Translations under genes and position numbers: made by a program
The notes under the pieces: generated by a model
The model's database searches: none
What the model was told of the DNA's origin: nothing
What the model saw: the letters and a program-made list of their open reading frames with translations, nothing else
Assembly (NCBI GenBank): GCA_023245035.1
Contig: JAHFLD010000003.1
Span: 1-55,735 of the forward strand
Length of the DNA stretch: 55,735 nt
Reading direction: 5' to 3'
From: Candidatus Harrisonbacteria bacterium
Lineage (GTDB): Bacteria; Patescibacteriota; Minisyncoccia; UBA6257; 1-14-0-10-40-38
Part shown: positions 29,540 through 38,694 of the stretch, piece after piece
How positions within the stretch are numbered: position 1 is the first letter of the stretch
Layout: every line of letters begins with the position of its first letter

Positions 29540-29960
29540 AGGGAAAGATCACGAACTTTGCGGGCGATTCAATTCCACGCAGACGAAATGTTCTGTCGGG
29601 AAATCTACCAAGAGCAGCTTCTCGATTGGATGACACGATAGTCATCCCATTCAAAAATCCAAAAGTTATCGTGCCATTCTTGCTTGTTCGTAGATCGAAC
29701 TTGCCCGATTCCGGCAAAATGAGCCACGGAGTCCATTCAGATTCACGAATCTGAAGTTGAATCTCCTCACCCCTGTGGAGCGTGATGTACGCTGGCGGCG
29801 GGGGCGGGGATATCACTTCTCGGGATTCCGGCTGGGATCTTGGGAGGTCTTGGATTTGCAGAAATCCACATATTCCAACGATGAAGATTCCACAAAATAA
29901 CATAAGTTTGGTGAGTTTTCCAGAAATCTGAAATCCAGTGGATTGCGGATTGTGTGGCAT
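29538..29960 (-). CDS. Small single-TM protein with PPPPP linker, SPFH-module partner (copy A)
   Basis: Paralog of 27571..27993. Confidence 0.7.
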   Translation of the reverse strand: MPHNPQSTGFQISGKLTKLMLFCGIFIVGICGFLQIQDLPRSQPESREVISPPPPPAYITLHRGEEIQLQIRESEWTPWLILPESGKFDLRTSKNGTITFGFLNGMTIVSSNREAALGRFPDRTFRLRGIESPAKFVIFP

Positions 29961-29962
29961 GG

Positions 29963-31372
29963 CTAATCTCCTTTTTTGCCACTCTTGTCGGTGACGTACT
30001 TGGCAAGCGCGGCGGATAGCAAATCACCACCTCTGACGTCAACACTGGTTGCGTTGCTGGTTGCGATGGTTGTTGCTGTTGGCTTTTCTCGGAGTCCCAA
30101 CATCACGCCAATTTCGAGTAGTGCCGTCTTTCGTACTTCCGGATCATCCCAGTCTTTGCCAGCTTTTATCTTTGCCGCTTCAATTAGGTTGTTGCGTCTA
30201 GTGCTCAATTCCTCGGCGGCGTCAGCAGTACTTTCCGCCAGGCGGCGCTTTTCGATGGCTTCCATGACTTGCTTGGAGAAGTTGATTTCGGTCAGGTCAA
30301 ACTCAATCACTTCAATACCAAATTGGCGTTCAACCGCTGAGGTCGATCCACGTTCCAGTTTAAGGAGTTCAGTGATTAGTTGGCTGTGTTCCACGTACTT
30401 TGACAAGCAAATTTCTGGTTTCCAACCACAGGTGCCGTGCGGGGTCTCGCTCAATCTTAAGACGCAGTTGATGAAAAGCTTCAAGGCCTCGCTATTTTCA
30501 ATGAAATCATCTACCGACGAGGCGCCGGCGACTTCCCTGATAGCGCTGGAAATTTTACCTTCCAACCCATCGGTGATGGTCTTAAGATTGATCTCAATAA
30601 AGAGGACCTTGCCGTTGTCGTTGGGGACGTTGGGAGACGGCCGTTTACGCAGATTGCCTTTGATGGTGACCGTTGCTTGACCAATCTTCTTTCCAGCCGT
30701 TGCTGCCGCAGTGCCCTTGCCGCCGGTCGTTACACTAACTTCGATTGGGTCGGTGTCTACTTGGTAGTCCAAATACTCTACCGCATCAATGAAGGGGATC
30801 AGGAAGTAGGGCCCGCCTTCGGACAAGTATCCTTTGAGACGCATTCCGAAGCGAGTAACCACCCCAAATTGCGCCGGTCGGATGATGACGAGGCCTTTGG
30901 CGAGGATGATGGCAAGGATTATAATTCCGATACCGATTTGGCCCAAAAACTTGGGCTTTAGGTATTGATTGGCCAGCCAGAGACTCCCCAAAATCACGAT
31001 GGCGTAAACCAGCAAAACCGGAATGAAGTTGAAACCAGGCGCTCTTTGCGCTTGTCGAGCTTTCTTTTTCGCCTGGCCGATCAAGTCATTGAGTTGATCA
31101 ATCTCGGTTTGAGGCGAAGCGGTTGATGTTGTCTGTGAAGTTGAAGCCGGACTTCCGGTTGGCAACTTCTTCTTGAGCAGTGTGTTGAGCAGAGTAGCTA
31201 CGAAGACAAAGCAGGCGCTAAGAACAGTAACCGCGGCGATCGCGATTGGGATGTTGTCCCAGAACCTTCGGCCCAGGTAGAGCAGAGTCGCGACGGCGAG
31301 GATGGCATAGGCCACCCAGGCGAGGCGTCTCGTGACCACCTTGAGATCTTTCTTGAATTGAGCACCGAACAT
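29963..31372 (-). CDS. SPFH/Band 7 family membrane protein (copy A)
   Basis: Paralog of 27996..29348. Confidence 0.8.
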   Translation of the reverse strand: MFGAQFKKDLKVVTRRLAWVAYAILAVATLLYLGRRFWDNIPIAIAAVTVLSACFVFVATLLNTLLKKKLPTGSPASTSQTTSTASPQTEIDQLNDLIGQAKKKARQAQRAPGFNFIPVLLVYAIVILGSLWLANQYLKPKFLGQIGIGIIILAIILAKGLVIIRPAQFGVVTRFGMRLKGYLSEGGPYFLIPFIDAVEYLDYQVDTDPIEVSVTTGGKGTAAATAGKKIGQATVTIKGNLRKRPSPNVPNDNGKVLFIEINLKTITDGLEGKISSAIREVAGASSVDDFIENSEALKLFINCVLRLSETPHGTCGWKPEICLSKYVEHSQLITELLKLERGSTSAVERQFGIEVIEFDLTEINFSKQVMEAIEKRRLAESTADAAEELSTRRNNLIEAAKIKAGKDWDDPEVRKTALLEIGVMLGLREKPTATTIATSNATSVDVRGGDLLSAALAKYVTDKSGKKGD

Positions 31373-31449
31373 CGGCCACCTCTCTTTCTATTTTTGATTT
31401 TGGCTGATTTTCAAAGGGCGTGGATCCCAACAAGGGACTCACTGGCTGT

Positions 31450-31479
31450 ATGATATACATATATCTGTATGTCTGTCAA
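31450..31479 (-). promoter_or_regulatory. Sigma70-type promoter for SPFH module A
   Basis: TTGACA-N18-TATCAT on minus strand. Confidence 0.5.
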
Positions 31480-31614
31480 GGGCGCTGGGTGGCGTGCTAT
31501 CTAAAATAGCGAAAGGCAGACTTGGGAAGATTGTCGCTTTTGCTTAAGACTTTTAGCTGTCGAGACGTATTGGATGGACTTTCCAGCTTTTTTCCTTTAT
31601 CATATTCACTACCT

Positions 31615-33453
31615 ATGAAACTACTTTCCAAGAATATCGTGTGGGCGATTGGGGCATTGCTGGTGGCGACTTTGCTTTTTTCGGCTGTTTTTGAAACGAG
31701 CAATAGTCCTACTCCGCTGACCATTGATGGATTGGCCAAAAAAATTATTGCCGGAGAGGTCCAAAAAATTGTTGTGCGGGGCAATGAGTTGCTGGTGGAT
31801 TTGAAGGACGGAGGCAAGGGCTTGGCGCGGAAGGAGAACGAAGCGGGATTTACCGAGACCTTAAAAAATTATGGAGTCTCCGGCGAAGCTTTGCAGGGAG
31901 TGGCGTTTGAAATTAAAGACGAGTCCGGTTTTCGTTTTTGGCTGGGAGTTTTGGTGCCGACAATTTTGCCACTGATTGTTATTATCGCGGTTTTTTGGTT
32001 TGTGTTTCGGCAGGCAAAGGCCGGTTCCTCGCAGGCTTTTAATTTTGGGCGTTCCAACTTGCGCCTTTTTGGATCGTTCAAGGAAAAAATCTCATTTAAG
32101 GATGTGGCGGGACTTCACGAGGCTAAGCAGGAATTGGAAGAAGTGGTGGATTTTTTGAAGCATCCGAAGAAGTTTTCCGACATGGGAGCCCGAATTCCCC
32201 GAGGCGTTTTGTTAATGGGTAGTCCGGGAACGGGAAAAACTCTTTTGGCCCGCGCGGTGGCGGGGGAGAGCGGTGTGCCGTTTTTTCATATTTCCGCTTC
32301 GGAATTCGTGGAGATGTTTGTGGGGGTTGGCGCCGCGCGAACTCGAGACGCCTTTGCCACGGCCAAGAAGGCGGCTCCGGCCATTTTATTCGTTGATGAG
32401 ATCGACGCGGTTGGTCGCGAGCGGGGGACCGGACTTGGTGGCGGGCATGACGAACGAGAACAGACTCTTAACCAGATTTTGGTGGAAATGGACGGTTTTG
32501 ATCGCGAGACGCAGGTAATAGTGCTCGCGGCCACCAATCGCCCCGATGTTTTGGATCCGGCCTTATTGCGTCCGGGCAGATTTGATCGAAGGGTTTTTTT
32601 GGATTTGCCGGATATTAAGGATCGCAAGGATATTTTGGCGATTCATGCCAAAAACAAGCCGATGGCCGAAGATGTTAATTTGGAGAGAATTGCCGTGCGG
32701 ACACCGGGTTTTTCCGGCGCGGATTTGGCGAACATCGTTAACGAGGCTGCTATCTTTGCGGCTCGTCACGATCGAAAAAAGATTCTTCAAGCCGATTTAT
32801 ATGAGTCAATAGAAAAAGTTTTGCTGGGACCGGAGCGGCGCAATAGAGTAATTGTTGAACAGGAGAAAAAAATTACCGCTTTTCACGAGGCCGGTCACGC
32901 GCTAGTGGCTTCCAGTCTTAAAGACGCCGATCCGGTTCACAAGGTTTCCATTATCGCGCGCGGGCGAGCCGGCGGGTATACTTTGAAATTGCCCATTGAA
33001 GAAAATCGACTCAAGACCAAGTCGCAGTTTTTGGCGGACTTGGCGGTAATGCTAGGCGGTTATGTTGCCGAGCAAGAGGTGTTCAACGAGCTGACGACCG
33101 GCGCCTCTAGTGATTTGAAACAAGCCTCGGAGCTTTCGCGGAGGTTGGTGACGCATTATGGCATGAGCGAGCTGGGGCCGATTGTTTTTGGTACGGGCGA
33201 GGATGCGGTTTTTTTGGGGCGAGAGCTTGGTTCGCATCGAAACTACTCCGAAGAAATGGCGGCTAAGATTGATCAGGCGGTTTCGGCATTTATTCAAGCC
33301 GCCCAACAGAACGCGAAAAAAATTATTTCTTCCCGTCGGAAGATTTTGGACGCGATTGCCAAAACTTTGCTAGAGAAGGAGACTCTGGAACAGGATGAGT
33401 TCAAAACGCTGGTTGATTCCTTTAAGGTGAAGCCGGTGGCCTTTCAGATGTAG
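31615..33453 (+). CDS. ftsH: ATP-dependent zinc metalloprotease FtsH
   Basis: [16 protein letters not shown] region, HEAGH protease motif, N-terminal TMs; ATG at 31615. Confidence 0.96.
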   Translation: MKLLSKNIVWAIGALLVATLLFSAVFETSNSPTPLTIDGLAKKIIAGEVQKIVVRGNELLVDLKDGGKGLARKENEAGFTETLKNYGVSGEALQGVAFEIKDESGFRFWLGVLVPTILPLIVIIAVFWFVFRQAKAGSSQAFNFGRSNLRLFGSFKEKISFKDVAGLHEAKQELEEVVDFLKHPKKFSDMGARIPRGVLLMGSPGTGKTLLARAVAGESGVPFFHISASEFVEMFVGVGAARTRDAFATAKKAAPAILFVDEIDAVGRERGTGLGGGHDEREQTLNQILVEMDGFDRETQVIVLAATNRPDVLDPALLRPGRFDRRVFLDLPDIKDRKDILAIHAKNKPMAEDVNLERIAVRTPGFSGADLANIVNEAAIFAARHDRKKILQADLYESIEKVLLGPERRNRVIVEQEKKITAFHEAGHALVASSLKDADPVHKVSIIARGRAGGYTLKLPIEENRLKTKSQFLADLAVMLGGYVAEQEVFNELTTGASSDLKQASELSRRLVTHYGMSELGPIVFGTGEDAVFLGRELGSHRNYSEEMAAKIDQAVSAFIQAAQQNAKKIISSRRKILDAIAKTLLEKETLEQDEFKTLVDSFKVKPVAFQM

Positions 33454-33515
33454 ATTGCTTGAGGGGGCGGCCTTTTTTGTGGATACTATAGTAGTCTTCG
33501 CTGGCTATAGTATTC

Positions 33516-33588
33516 GCGCCTGTAGCTCAATTGGTAGAGCAACCGTCTTATACACGGTAGGTTCCTGGTTCGATTCCAGGCGGGCGCA
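33516..33588 (+). tRNA. tRNA with TAT anticodon (Ile)
   Basis: GCGCCTG/CGGGCGC acceptor, ACCGT-CTTATAC-ACGGT anticodon arm, CCTGG-TTCGATT-CCAGG T-arm. Confidence 0.88.
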
Positions 33589-33671
33589 CAAAATTTTTGT
33601 TGCTACTATCTAGTTTGAAAAGGATTTTTCGTGTGTTAGACTGAACTAAAGTTTAAAAAAAGACTAAAAAT

Positions 33672-34142
33672 ATGTCATTGCCAAATATTCAGCAAGAGTC
33701 GGAAGTCGCGGTTGGGTCATTGCCCAAAAAAGGAAGGAGCAAGCTGTGGAAAGTTCTTGGTGGCGTCGCGGTTTTTGTTGTTGTATTGATTTTGGTGGTT
33801 AACTGGGCCAGTCAAGGAGCTCTTAAGGCTAGTGACCAATTTATAGCCGATTTGCAAGACCTTAATGCCGATTCGTCATATGATTTATTTAGTATTAAGG
33901 CTAAAAGCGCAGTTTCTCCGGTTCAATGGAATACAGCTGTTAAACAAGCCGGGCCAATTTTAAGCGGTAAGCCTAAAGTTACCCATAAAGAAGTAAGTAC
34001 CTCAACCGAGAAGGGTTCGGAAGCGACCATCTCTTATGAGATTATTGGTAGTGATAATATCGTCTACAGCATCGCTGTTAGTTTGGTTAAAGAAAATGAT
34101 ACTTGGAAAGTTCTAGATTTTGGAAGTAAGAGAAAGCAATAA
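33672..34142 (+). CDS. Single-TM hypothetical protein with extracytoplasmic domain
   Basis: TM VLGGVAVFVVVLILVVNW; DUF4878/NTF2-like feel. Confidence 0.55.
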   Translation: MSLPNIQQESEVAVGSLPKKGRSKLWKVLGGVAVFVVVLILVVNWASQGALKASDQFIADLQDLNADSSYDLFSIKAKSAVSPVQWNTAVKQAGPILSGKPKVTHKEVSTSTEKGSEATISYEIIGSDNIVYSIAVSLVKENDTWKVLDFGSKRKQ

Positions 34143-34190
34143 AGAGAATTGATCTTGAGCAATTAAGGGGTGAGTTAAATTTTAAAACTT

Positions 34191-34589
34191 ATGGACAAAG
34201 TTCAACATTTTGAGATTCCGGTTGACGATATTGCGCGGGCGATGAAGTTTTATGAAGCGTCGTTTGATTGGAAGACGATGGAGTTTCCAATGCCGAGCGG
34301 CCGGTATGTTGGCTTGCATACCGGGCCGGTAGATGAGAAGAATATGTGGAAGGAGCCAGGGTTTATCAACGGCGGGATGTTTGAGAGAAGCGCTAAATTT
34401 CCGGTTACTGGCCCAACGGTTGCGATGACGGTGGCGGATATTGAAGCGACGCTTAAAAAAGTTCAGGTGGCCGGCGGTACGGTCATGATGCCAACGCAAA
34501 AGATTGCCGATATGGGGCTTTATGCGTATGTTAAAGACACCGAGGGAAATGTGATTGGTGTTTGGCAGAATCTAAAGGAGATGAAGTAA
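34191..34589 (+). CDS. VOC (glyoxalase/bleomycin-resistance) family protein
   Basis: HFEIPVDDIARAMKFYEASFDWK ... YAYVKDTEGNVIGVWQ. Confidence 0.85.
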   Translation: MDKVQHFEIPVDDIARAMKFYEASFDWKTMEFPMPSGRYVGLHTGPVDEKNMWKEPGFINGGMFERSAKFPVTGPTVAMTVADIEATLKKVQVAGGTVMMPTQKIADMGLYAYVKDTEGNVIGVWQNLKEMK

Positions 34590-34624
34590 GAATCTTCCGG
34601 CGATTTTTCCTCTATTGCCGAAAT

Positions 34625-34690
34625 GGCGCGCTTAGCTCAGTGGCACCCGCCCGAATGACTGAAGTCATTCAGTCGGGCGGGGAGCGACTT
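34625..34690 (+). repeat. tRNA 5'-half fragment fused to long imperfect palindrome
   Basis: gcgcttagctcagtgg (tRNA D-arm-like) followed by CCCGCCCGA-ATGACT-GA-AGTCAT-tcag-TCGGGCGGG. Confidence 0.6.
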
Positions 34691-34763
34691 GTTTACTTTG
34701 GATTTGTCAGAAAGTTCAAGCTTGCGTAGAATTTCAAATAGAAATCGTAGTCCTGCTTAAAGT

Positions 34764-34835
34764 GGGCGTTTAGCTCAGTGGTAGAGCACTTCATTTACAC
34801 TGAAGGGGTCACAGGTTCAAATCCTGTAGCGCCCA
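34764..34835 (+). tRNA. tRNA-Val(TAC)
   Basis: GGGCGTT/AGCGCCC acceptor region, CTTCA-TTTACAC-TGAAG, ACAGG-TTCAAAT-CCTGT. Confidence 0.93.
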
Positions 34836-34857
34836 CTTTGTGCGGGAAATTTCCAGT

Positions 34858-35607
34858 CTAGATGTTAGCGGTTATAACACTCCCGATAATCAAAAGCGAG
34901 GCAAGGACCAGGAGAACTTTATCCAACCAAAAAACGCCCATCGAGAAGGCCGCTGTCCAACCGTTGCGGTTGGTCATGCTTACAATCGGGTTCAAAATAC
35001 TATTACTGTTGTAGGTTAGATTTTTGACGATAATTTTTGGCTTGCCGTTCACTATTTCAAACGAAGGGACGATTGTGGTTTCGTATTCCATCGGTATGCC
35101 CTGGTAAAAGCGAAGATTGAAAGCAAAGCCGTCAATGCCCGCGGACCAGTTAATATTTTTTTCCGTAGTTACTATTTTGAGAGTTTTATTTTCTGGGTTG
35201 AAATAAAGTTTGAAAACGGATTTTTTGCTGATATTGCCGATTGAAACGACTTGATTGTATTTAAGCTCTCCGGACCAGGTTACGGTTGAGTAATTTTTTC
35301 CGGCGTGGTTTTCGAATACTTTGCCGCCGCTATTTGCCGAATCAAAATATCCAAAAATCTCTTGACGGAGCTCTTCCTCGCTCTGAATCGGCATTCCTTT
35401 TTTTGGTGGGAAGCGAAAGAGGTGATCTGAAAGCTTGATAAACATTACTCCAACCAGGGCGCAGTAGGCCAAGAGACTCAATGTGGCTGGCAGCGGTTTG
35501 AGGCCGAGAACGGTGTCTTGATCGTGGGGCAGAAGCCACATGGCGGCGAAGGCGATACCAGTGGCCGCGATCATGGCGCTGAATAATTTAAAAAATTTTA
35601 AAATCAT
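34858..35607 (-). CDS. Membrane protein of unknown function
   Basis: N- and C-terminal TM helices with central soluble domain. Confidence 0.55.
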   Translation of the reverse strand: MILKFFKLFSAMIAATGIAFAAMWLLPHDQDTVLGLKPLPATLSLLAYCALVGVMFIKLSDHLFRFPPKKGMPIQSEEELRQEIFGYFDSANSGGKVFENHAGKNYSTVTWSGELKYNQVVSIGNISKKSVFKLYFNPENKTLKIVTTEKNINWSAGIDGFAFNLRFYQGIPMEYETTIVPSFEIVNGKPKIIVKNLTYNSNSILNPIVSMTNRNGWTAAFSMGVFWLDKVLLVLASLLIIGSVITANI

Positions 35608-35668
35608 TTTTTTGGCTGTATTTATTTATCTTGCTATTTATTTGAGTATATCCTTTCGCTCAAAACAA

Positions 35669-35700
35669 CCAAAACCCCCGCTTATCGGCGGGGGTTTTGG
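35669..35700. terminator. Bidirectional intrinsic terminator
   Basis: ccaaaacccccgc-ttatc-ggcgggggttttgg. Confidence 0.8.
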
Positions 35701-35720
35701 TTTGCTAGAACGCGCTTAAT

Positions 35721-36167
35721 CTACAGGACCACAATTTCGGCGTATTTTTTGCCGAACTTGGTGGCGGTTGTCCGATCGGCGAACCAAATGTCCATACGGG
35801 TTTGGTAGCGGCGATTCATCCGGTCTTCCACGACGAATACTTTTTCACCGAAGAGGGCCGGAATCTTGATCTTGGTATGCAGGGGCAAGATGTTGGTAGC
35901 CACGACGCCGTCGCGAACAGTGGTATTGGCGGCTGTGGTGAATGGAGTGTCGTCGGTCTGGTCCGGCGTTGAAGAATAGGCGGTAATTGTCAGTTTCATC
36001 TTTTTGACTCCGGTTTCCAGCTGAGTTTTGGCGGTAACCGCGGTTTCTTTGATTGTTGGCGTTTTTACCGCGGCGAGGGCCACGGTGGCTACTGGAGCAG
36101 TGGCGCCAAAAAGCATATTCAACGCCACGGCAAGAGCGATTATTTTCAAGCCTTTTTCTTGGTTCAT
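35721..36167 (-). CDS. Secreted 3D-domain protein
   Basis: Signal peptide then LTITAYSSTPDQTDDTPF ... VFVVEDRMNRRYQTRMDIWFAD; ATG 36167 preferred. Confidence 0.75.
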   Translation of the reverse strand: MNQEKGLKIIALAVALNMLFGATAPVATVALAAVKTPTIKETAVTAKTQLETGVKKMKLTITAYSSTPDQTDDTPFTTAANTTVRDGVVATNILPLHTKIKIPALFGEKVFVVEDRMNRRYQTRMDIWFADRTTATKFGKKYAEIVVL

Positions 36168-36207
36168 ATGGTTGTAGGTGTTTTTTGGGCGACTGCTTTT
36201 AACCAAC

Positions 36208-36229
36208 AAAAAACCGCCTTTTCAGGCGA
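36208..36229 (-). terminator. Intrinsic terminator
   Basis: CGCCT-GAAA-AGGCGGTTTTTT on minus strand. Confidence 0.65.
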
Positions 36230-36248
36230 TCTTTAGGTTGTGGCGTCT

Positions 36249-36277
36249 AGTCTAGCAGGTAAGGGTCTACTTGTCAA
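36249..36277 (-). promoter_or_regulatory. Sigma70-type promoter with extended -10
   Basis: TTGACA-N17-TAGACT with TGC before the -10 on minus strand. Confidence 0.6.
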
Positions 36278-36306
36278 GTAGTGGCAAATATGTCTTTGTA
36301 TAAGGC

Positions 36307-36780
36307 TTATCCGGCGCGAACTTTGAGTTTTTTTGATTTTTCCTTCTTGAGTTTGGGCAGGTGAACCACAAGAACGCCTTTTTCCATGGCGGCGGAGGCG
36401 TTTTCGGCGTCAATTTCTTGGGGAAGGGTTATTTGGCGTTCAAACTTGCCCCAAAAGCATTCTTCCAGATAAAAGTCGGAACCTTTGACCTTATTTTTTC
36501 TCTCGCGAGCTCCTTTGATGGTTACGGTATCGTTGCCGATGGCAACGTCAATGTCGTCGTCGGAGACGCCGGCGATTGGCGCCTCGATTATGATCTCGTC
36601 GGGTGTTTGATAAATGTCGATCGTGAGTTCGCCGATATCGTCTACAACATCGCTGCCGACTTGTTCCTTCCGGCGTGCTGTCACCGGGCTGGATTTAACA
36701 AATTCAGCTTCCACCTCTTTGTTGATTTCCTGGGCCGAGCTGGAGAGTTCGGTAAAGAATTTTTTAGTTTCTTCGTCCAT
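36307..36780 (-). CDS. Hsp20/alpha-crystallin family small heat shock protein
   Basis: GELTIDIYQTPDEIIIEAPIAGVSDDDIDVAI ... ENASAAMEKGVLVVHLPK. Confidence 0.9.
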   Translation of the reverse strand: MDEETKKFFTELSSSAQEINKEVEAEFVKSSPVTARRKEQVGSDVVDDIGELTIDIYQTPDEIIIEAPIAGVSDDDIDVAIGNDTVTIKGARERKNKVKGSDFYLEECFWGKFERQITLPQEIDAENASAAMEKGVLVVHLPKLKKEKSKKLKVRAG

Positions 36781-36812
36781 GTTTATTGGTCTTATTATAG
36801 CACAGAGGCTTT

Positions 36813-37493
36813 TTATCGGCGTTCAAATTTTTTCAAGAGTTCGAAATCGTGGAGTACGAAAAGCGAGATAAAGATAAGAAAAGCGATGGGGTAGGTGATC
36901 GGTCCGGTTTGAATCACGAGGTAGTTAAAAATCGCGTGGACGACGGTGGCGACCGCTATGCCGAAGATGATAAAAGTGGCGTAGTGCCCGTGTTCGGAAA
37001 AAGCCTTGCCCCAATAGTAGCCGACAATACCCGAGGCCAGAGTGTGGAGAAGAGTGGCGCCAACAAAGCGCAGAATCGTGGATTCAAAAAAGACACGGGT
37101 GATTTCGCTGTGGGTATTGTAGAGCGAGGCGATGTTTTCCAGCGCGGCAAAACCAAGGGCCGAGACGATCATGTAGATCATCGGATGAATGGGTTCAAAG
37201 GTGAAGGCGTTGGCTTTGCGAATAAATAGGAAGACGACGAAAAACTTGGAGATTTCTTCCAAGGCGGCGAGTGCTAAAAAGGTGCGCAGGTCAAATTGAC
37301 CAATGGCCAGTTTTTGAATCCACTGGTTAAAGACGATTTGAAAGGGAAGAACGAGTATGGCGCTTATGGCGCCGACAAAAAAGGTGAGCGCCACCAAGGA
37401 GCGCGGTTCGGGGTGGCGAAAATCTTCGTGGAGATAAAAAATGAGCCAAGCGAAGCTGGGAATCAGGCCGACCAAGATGGCAATCAGAAGCAT
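36813..37493 (-). CDS. PrsW-family intramembrane metalloprotease
   Basis: FYLHEDFRHPEPRSLV, ALEEISKF (EExxK), HTLASGIVGYYWG. Confidence 0.85.
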   Translation of the reverse strand: MLLIAILVGLIPSFAWLIFYLHEDFRHPEPRSLVALTFFVGAISAILVLPFQIVFNQWIQKLAIGQFDLRTFLALAALEEISKFFVVFLFIRKANAFTFEPIHPMIYMIVSALGFAALENIASLYNTHSEITRVFFESTILRFVGATLLHTLASGIVGYYWGKAFSEHGHYATFIIFGIAVATVVHAIFNYLVIQTGPITYPIAFLIFISLFVLHDFELLKKFERR

Positions 37494-37546
37494 TTGTTTT
37501 TAGTATAGCAGTTTGTGCGACCCGCAGATGAGGATAATTTTGCTAG

Positions 37547-38632
37547 TTATAAATTCAAGGTTGAATCTGCTTTAAGGGCAAGGTTTTTGTTTTGCAAGAA
37601 ACTAATGTAGCCGGCTATGCCAATCATGGCGGCGTTGTCGGTGTTAAAGGCGAAGTCGGGGACGTAGAGTTGAATTTCTAAGCTCTCGCTCGCAGTGGAG
37701 AGTGCTTGGCGCAGAGTTTTACTCGCGGCAACACCGCCAGAGAGCAAGATGCTTCTGGCGCTAAATTCTTGCGTGGCGCGGATAGTTTTTTTGGCCAAAA
37801 CCTCGAAGGCGGCGGCTTGGAAGCTCGAGGCGATGTCGGATTTTTGATTAGGGTTTAGAGTGGACGGCGAAGGGCTAAGGGTTTGATCTTGAATATGGTA
37901 GAGGACGGCGGTTTTTAATCCGGAAAAGCTAAACTCGTAATTTTTTTCGGCGAGCATCGGGCGAGGAAAATTAATTGCTTTTGGATTGCCCTCTTTGGCA
38001 AGTTTTTCTATTTCCGGTCCGCCCGGGTAGGGGAGGCCGAGCATTCTTGCTACCTTGTCAAAGGCTTCGCCGACGGCGTCGTCTCTGGTTTCGCCCAACT
38101 TTTTCCATTCGGTGAGCGAATCCATTTTAATCAGAATAGTGTGACCACCGCTGACTAGTAGCGCTATTGCTGGAAAACTTGGATAAGCGTTAAGCGCAGA
38201 CTGACCAGTCTTTGTGTTAGAAGTTGCAGTTTTTTGCGTTAGCAAAAAACTGTAGAGGTGTCCTTCCAGATGATTTACTCCGATTATCGGTTTTTTTAGT
38301 TTTTCACCAAGCGACTTGGCAAATTCAATTCCGGCCCAGAGCGCCGGCTCCAGTCCGGGACCGACAGTGACGGCGATTAAATCTAGAGTTAAGTCTGTGC
38401 CTTTTTCTTTGCGCCATTCCGCCGTGATTTGCTGGTAGAGCTCCGGCAGATTTTTAATGTGTTCGCGCTTGGCGATATTCGGAACCACGCCACCGAAGGG
38501 GGCGTGAAGCGCGATTTGCGAGGAGATTATATTGGTTTCAACTTTGACTAATGGTTGTTCGGCTGGGCCATTCGCTTCAAGAATGGCTAGAGAAGTTTCA
38601 TCACAACTGGTTTCAATGGCGAGGATTTGCAT
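37547..38632 (-). CDS. tsaD: tRNA N6-adenosine threonylcarbamoyltransferase
   Basis: MQILAIETSCDETS, GVNHLEGHLYS, LLVSGGHTILI, LLSGGVAASKTL. Confidence 0.96.
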   Translation of the reverse strand: MQILAIETSCDETSLAILEANGPAEQPLVKVETNIISSQIALHAPFGGVVPNIAKREHIKNLPELYQQITAEWRKEKGTDLTLDLIAVTVGPGLEPALWAGIEFAKSLGEKLKKPIIGVNHLEGHLYSFLLTQKTATSNTKTGQSALNAYPSFPAIALLVSGGHTILIKMDSLTEWKKLGETRDDAVGEAFDKVARMLGLPYPGGPEIEKLAKEGNPKAINFPRPMLAEKNYEFSFSGLKTAVLYHIQDQTLSPSPSTLNPNQKSDIASSFQAAAFEVLAKKTIRATQEFSARSILLSGGVAASKTLRQALSTASESLEIQLYVPDFAFNTDNAAMIGIAGYISFLQNKNLALKADSTLNL

Positions 38633-38694
38633 GGTTCATAGCAAGGCTTTTTTATTTTTTCAAGACCTTTAAGAATCCTTGATTTAGGAAAATT

